This document shows, one piece after another, positions 7,178 through 9,402 of a stretch of 9,402 nt of DNA. The position numbers and the translations under genes were made by a program. The notes below the pieces were generated by a model. The model worked only from the letters and a program-made list of their open reading frames with translations, had not been told where the DNA came from and ran no database searches. Source of the DNA: Lachnospiraceae bacterium (GTDB taxonomy: Bacteria > Bacillota > Clostridia > Lachnospirales > Lachnospiraceae); NCBI GenBank assembly GCA_003446735.1, contig DMCJ01000025.1, positions 1 to 9,402 of the forward strand, given 5' to 3'. Every line of letters starts with the position of its first letter. Position 1 is the first letter of the stretch.

Positions 7178-8081
7178 AATTTGTATTTGTCTCCGGGTCG
7201 GAAATGAGTTTGAAGGATCCGAAGCTTCCAGCAAATTTCTTGAAAGTGGAAAAACCGTAATCCTTAACGTTAAAATCGGGAACTCTTGTCGTAAGTTCTT
7301 TATTTAAAAGACCCATTTCTATCCTGTTCCCGTGGTCCTTGATGATAGAGAGCATCACCTGCTCAACATCGGTGTCTTTTCTCTGTGCACTTGATAAGGA
7401 TAAGATATTGTTCTTTCGATGGAGCCTTATGCCTTTTAAGTGCTCGCAGAATGTGGAAAATTTGGAATATCCGTAGTTTCTGACGTCAAAATCGGGATAT
7501 TTCTTTAAAAGACGGCTTCCGACTTCGCCTATATTGGTAAACGGTCTTCCGTCATCTTCATTTTCATCTAAGATCTCTAAGATGGCGCGTTCTATCTGAT
7601 CGAGAGAACGGGCTCTCTTTCCTGATTCCTTTTTGTTTTCGGCACCTGAAATATTGTCTAAATAAATAAATCTGTCGCAGGCGCTTACAAATGCTTCGGG
7701 AGTCTTGCCTTCTCCCATACCGATGACATTTTTGCCGGCTTCCCTTAACCTTGAAGCAAGTCTCGTAAAATCCGAATCGCTCGTAACCAGACAAAATCCT
7801 TCCACATTATCTGTGTAAAGGATGTCCATGGCGTCTATTATCATAAATGAATCAGTGGCATTTTTGCCTTGAGTATAGGCGAATTGCTGCATTGGCTGAA
7901 TGGAATTAGATAAAAGAACTGTCTTCCATTTATTGCTGTTAGACCTTGTCCAGTCTCCGTATATCCTTTTTATCGTGACGATACCGTATTTGGTAAGCTC
8001 CTCCAATATCTTGGTAACATATTCCGCCGAAACATTATCGGAATCTATCAAAAGCGCATAACGCTTATCTTTATCGCCCAA
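7164..8081 (-). CDS. NYN-domain ribonuclease-like protein with two C-terminal OST-HTH/LOTUS domains
   Basis: A 305-residue cytoplasmic protein. The N-terminal NYN (PIN-like) domain, about residues 6-142, shows the expected acidic residues: D13 and D15 in ALLIDSDN, D77 in NATDSFMIIDAMD, and D102/D104 in LVTSDSDFTRLASRLREAG. A charged linker (KKESGKRARS) leads into two OST-HTH/LOTUS repeats, about 159-225 and 238-297. Each carries the same core, YPDFDVRNYGYSKF (195-208) and VPDFNVKDYGFSTF (267-280). NYN domains are predicted metal-dependent RNases and LOTUS domains bind RNA or protein partners, so an RNA-processing or RNA-surveillance role is likely, but the target is unknown. I chose the TTG at 8081 because GGAGG lies exactly 6 bases upstream (8088-8092), giving MGDKDKRYALLIDSDN, which fits the family's short N-terminus. 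It then starts one base after the preceding TGA. The open frame extends five codons further to another TTG at 8096. It is followed by pdp with a 14-base overlap. Confidence 0.9.
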   Translation of the reverse strand: MGDKDKRYALLIDSDNVSAEYVTKILEELTKYGIVTIKRIYGDWTRSNSNKWKTVLLSNSIQPMQQFAYTQGKNATDSFMIIDAMDILYTDNVEGFCLVTSDSDFTRLASRLREAGKNVIGMGEGKTPEAFVSACDRFIYLDNISGAENKKESGKRARSLDQIERAILEILDENEDDGRPFTNIGEVGSRLLKKYPDFDVRNYGYSKFSTFCEHLKGIRLHRKNNILSLSSAQRKDTDVEQVMLSIIKDHGNRIEMGLLNKELTTRVPDFNVKDYGFSTFKKFAGSFGSFKLISDPETNTNYVDV

Positions 8082-8082
8082 T

Positions 8083-8394
8083 TCAAACCTCCGCAAAATA
8101 GGTCTTGCTCACATTCCTTTTAACAATCTGAACATCATCTTTGGAAAGATCGAGGCTGACCATGACCTGATCGGCAGTATCAACCTGCTGTGAATTGATG
8201 CAGAGAGTACAGAAATCGCCTGAGGAACCCATTAAGATCCTCTGCCATATACTCGGCTCATTCCATATCTCACAGTAAGATATCCTGTTACTCAGGAAAG
8301 CTCTTTCGATTGCTTTTTTGATACTGTCTTTTTTGATGATACAATATTCGATCTCATTGTGAACCTTGATATTCGAAAAATCGATCTCCATCAT
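8083..8394 (-). CDS. Small protein of unknown function, first gene of the NYN-pdp-phoH operon
   Basis: I do not recognise this 103-residue protein. It looks soluble, with no signal peptide or membrane segment. Visible features are an early strand (EIEYCIIKK), a helix (SIKKAIERAFLSNR, about 24-37) followed by a strand with aromatic residues (ISYCEIWNEPSIW), a GSSGDFCTLCINS stretch with a C-x2-C pair at about 62-65, and an acidic-then-basic C-terminal part (DLSKDDVQIVKRNVSK). This is an alternating alpha/beta pattern of a small single domain. Real coding is supported by the strong purine-rich Shine-Dalgarno AAAGGGGG just upstream, the candidate promoter, and the tight junction with the NYN-LOTUS gene (TGA, one base, TTG). 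A second ATG directly follows the first (8391) and may be the true start, as its spacing to the GGGG core is better. Its position suggests a partner or regulator of the NYN-LOTUS protein, which is only a guess. Confidence 0.75.
   Translation of the reverse strand: MMEIDFSNIKVHNEIEYCIIKKDSIKKAIERAFLSNRISYCEIWNEPSIWQRILMGSSGDFCTLCINSQQVDTADQVMVSLDLSKDDVQIVKRNVSKTYFAEV
8088..8092 (-). promoter_or_regulatory. Ribosome binding site of NYN-LOTUS gene, decides a TTG start
   Basis: A perfect GGAGG on the minus strand, 6 bases before the TTG at 8081 and inside the last codons of the upstream small gene. It places the start five codons inside the longest open frame. Confidence 0.8.
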
Positions 8395-8397
8395 AAT

Positions 8398-8405
8398 CCC
8401 CCTTT
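8398..8405 (-). promoter_or_regulatory. Ribosome binding site of the 103-aa gene
   Basis: AAAGGGGG on the minus strand lies 3 bases before the ATG at 8394 and 6 bases before the following ATG at 8391. Either may be used; the second has the more usual spacing. Confidence 0.65.
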
Positions 8406-8434
8406 AAGAAAACAATGTGAACAATAATAAGATA

Positions 8435-8463
8435 ATATTACCACACTATTTGGGAAAATAAAA
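8435..8463 (-). promoter_or_regulatory. Candidate extended -10 promoter for the nine-gene operon
   Basis: In the only long gap of the window, the minus strand reads TGG-TAATAT (plus 8435-8443), an extended -10 (TGn plus TATAAT-like hexamer). The hexamer 17 bases upstream (TTTTAT, 8458-8463) matches the -35 consensus poorly, which an extended -10 can compensate. Transcription would start near 8428, leaving a leader of about 35 bases before the ATG. The surrounding DNA is very AT-rich. This is a sequence match only; no start site is proven. Confidence 0.45.
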
Positions 8464-8469
8464 GGGGTA

Positions 8470-8489
8470 AACCACAAAATTTAGTGGTT
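8470..8489. repeat. Inverted repeat between rlmH and the operon promoter; possible weak terminator or operator
   Basis: AACCAC (8470-8475) and GTGGTT (8484-8489) are perfect inverted arms around an AT-rich 8-base centre that nearly continues the dyad. The repeat begins ten bases after the rlmH stop codon. Read on the minus strand, the hairpin is followed by TTACCCCTTTTATTTT, a poor U-tract, so it could be a weak terminator for gltA-rlmH. It lies just upstream of the proposed -35, so an operator role is equally possible. The rest of 8395-8498 holds only the promoter and ribosome binding site described. Confidence 0.4.
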
Positions 8490-8498
8490 ATTGAAGGA

Positions 8499-8948
8499 TT
8501 ATTTATGATAAGGTTCACCGGAGCTTATCTTAAAAGCTCTGTAGATCTGTTCGGTCAATATGAGCCTCATCAGCTGATAGGGAAAGGTGAACCTCGAAAA
8601 CGAGAGGCTTTCATTGCACTTACTTGTCACCTCATCGGAAAAACCGTCCGATCCTCCGATCACAAAGGTGATATGACTTATACCCGAAACTTTAAGAGAC
8701 TCTATCTTATCGGCAAAGGAGAGAGAATCATACTCTCTCCCTCCGATATTAAGTGCTATATCATAAGATCGTGCGTCCTTAGACAGTTCTTTTAAGATCG
8801 CTTTTGAATTAAGCTCCACATCATTTTCATCGTTTAATTCCCGTATCTTAAGATCAGTATAAGGAGTAAGACGCTTGGCATATTCGCTTATGGCGTCATT
8901 ATAAAACTTTTCTTTTATCCTGCCTATGCAGATGATCGTTATCTTCAT
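8499..8948 (-). CDS. rlmH: RlmH, 23S rRNA (pseudouridine1915-N3)-methyltransferase
   Basis: A 149-residue SPOUT-class methyltransferase that uses S-adenosylmethionine to methylate pseudouridine 1915 in helix 69 of 23S rRNA on assembled ribosomes. The N-terminal strand MKITIICIGRIKEKF, the EYAKRL helix, the SAM-binding knot region FVIGGSDGF (95-103) and the invariant C-terminus GEPYHK (144-149) are all present. It is about ten residues shorter than the common 155-160 aa, with the shortening in the middle loops, so it appears intact. The ATG overlaps the gltA stop by one base (TAATG at 8946-8950) and no strong Shine-Dalgarno is visible, so translation is probably coupled to gltA. It is followed by the intergenic gap with the inverted repeat, so it is likely the last gene of its transcript. 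Confidence 0.97.
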   Translation of the reverse strand: MKITIICIGRIKEKFYNDAISEYAKRLTPYTDLKIRELNDENDVELNSKAILKELSKDARSYDIALNIGGREYDSLSFADKIESLKVSGISHITFVIGGSDGFSDEVTSKCNESLSFSRFTFPYQLMRLILTEQIYRAFKISSGEPYHK

Positions 8949-9402
8949 TACTTCGAAAGATATTCGTCAATTCCCTTTGCGGCAGCTTTTCCGGCTCCCA
9001 TTGCAAGGATAACGGTAGCGGCACCTGTAACGGCATCTCCGCCGGCAAATACGCCTTCTTTCTCGGTCGCACCGTTTTCTTCATTGGCAACGATGCATTT
9101 CCACTTATTTGTGGTAAGGCCTTCAGTCGTCGAAGAAATAAGTGGATTGGGAGAAGTACCGAGTGCCATGATGACACAGTCAAGTTCCATCGTAAACTCG
9201 CTGTCTTTTATGACAACGGGACGTCTTCTTCCCGATTCGTCGGGCTCGCCTAATTCCATCCTTACGCATTTCATGCCGCTTACCCAGCCCTTTTCATCTT
9301 CGATGATCTCAACGGGATTGGTAAGAAGGTCGAAAATGATACCTTCTTCTTTTGCATGATGAACTTCTTCAACTCTGGCAGGAAGCTCTTCTTCACTTCT
9401 TC
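8948..9402 (-). CDS. gltA: Glutamate synthase small subunit-type oxidoreductase (GltA), C-terminal 150 residues, 5' end outside window
   Basis: The C-terminal third of a GltA-type FAD/NADPH oxidoreductase, the electron-donating component that supports conversion of glutamine plus 2-oxoglutarate to two glutamates. The frame is open to the right edge, so the gene continues beyond 9402. Visible blocks (numbered from the window edge) are RSEEELPARVEEVHHA at 1-16, typical of the NADPH-domain loop of this family; VIMALGTSPNP at 76-86; and the FAD-binding C-terminal motif from FAGGDAV (118-124) to AMGAGKAAA (133-141), ending KGIDEYLSK. The close relation to homotetrameric clostridial GltA rather than proteobacterial GltD is my judgement from the wording of these motifs. 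It ends in TAA, sharing one base with the rlmH ATG. Confidence 0.93.
   Translation of the reverse strand, partial: RSEEELPARVEEVHHAKEEGIIFDLLTNPVEIIEDEKGWVSGMKCVRMELGEPDESGRRRPVVIKDSEFTMELDCVIMALGTSPNPLISSTTEGLTTNKWKCIVANEENGATEKEGVFAGGDAVTGAATVILAMGAGKAAAKGIDEYLSK

Noticed and set aside
7178..7234. N-terminal extension of pdp by 19 codons.
   Set aside because: It lies wholly within the NYN-LOTUS 3' end, does not resemble the family N-terminus, and would shift catalytic residues off the known numbering that the 7177 start reproduces.
8398..8434. A riboswitch or attenuator in the leader of the operon.
   Set aside because: Only about 35 bases lie between the proposed transcription start and the ATG, too short for known riboswitch classes, and no stable hairpin is visible.
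8484..8795. Plus-strand ORF antisense to rlmH with an apparent Shine-Dalgarno (AAGGA, 6 bases before the ATG at 8505).
   Set aside because: The ATG is simply the complement of the His codon in the conserved RlmH end GEPYHK, and the opposite strand encodes a complete RlmH. The product resembles nothing and has no promoter evidence.
8899..9183. Minus-strand ORF in another frame across the gltA/rlmH junction.
   Set aside because: The overlapping frame carries unmistakable GltA and RlmH motifs, so this is a shadow.
1..9402. Mobile element, CRISPR array, tRNA/rRNA, toxin-antitoxin or phage-defence system.
   Set aside because: No direct repeats with spacers, transposase or integrase motifs, attachment-site duplications or tRNA-like folds were seen. 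The NYN gene could recall a defence or toxin nuclease, but its operon with pdp, phoH and ybeY favours housekeeping RNA metabolism.

Overview
The window looks like chromosomal core from a low-to-moderate-GC Gram-positive anaerobe of the Clostridia, most likely a Lachnospiraceae relative (Butyrivibrio/Roseburia type). This is inferred from AT-leaning codon use rich in ATA and AGA, from the homotetrameric-type GltA, and from the Firmicute gene order phoH - PgpH/YqfF-like - ybeY. No mobile element, CRISPR array, tRNA or rRNA is visible. All eleven genes I can support lie on the minus strand, so transcription runs from high to low coordinates. Plus-strand ORFs are shadows.

Region A (9402 to about 8499): the 3' end of gltA (glutamate synthase small subunit type), overlapping by one base with rlmH (23S rRNA pseudouridine-1915 methyltransferase). 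After rlmH comes the only sizeable intergenic gap (8395-8498). It holds an inverted repeat, a likely extended -10 promoter and a strong ribosome binding site, all pointing left.

Region B (8394 to 1): a very compact apparent operon of nine genes, each overlapping the next or separated by 1 to 13 bases. In transcription order: an unrecognised 103-aa protein; a NYN nuclease with two C-terminal OST-HTH/LOTUS domains; pyrimidine-nucleoside phosphorylase (pdp); PhoH ATPase; a seven-TM PgpH/YqfF-like protein whose HD domain has lost almost all metal ligands and which lacks the extracellular domain; YbeY rRNA-maturation endoribonuclease; a 14-TM MOP-superfamily flippase-like protein; a BaiN/RdsA-type flavoprotein; and the 5' part of a second FAD-dependent protein that runs off the left edge.

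The first part of the operon has an RNA theme: a NYN-type nuclease with putative RNA-binding LOTUS domains, PhoH, YbeY, and RlmH just upstream. A phosphorylase that could salvage pyrimidine nucleosides from RNA breakdown sits among them. The second part concerns envelope and redox. The most notable item is the protein at the PgpH position: fold and gene order are kept, but c-di-AMP phosphodiesterase chemistry appears to be lost. Two genes (NYN-LOTUS and phoH) appear to start with TTG behind good Shine-Dalgarno sequences.
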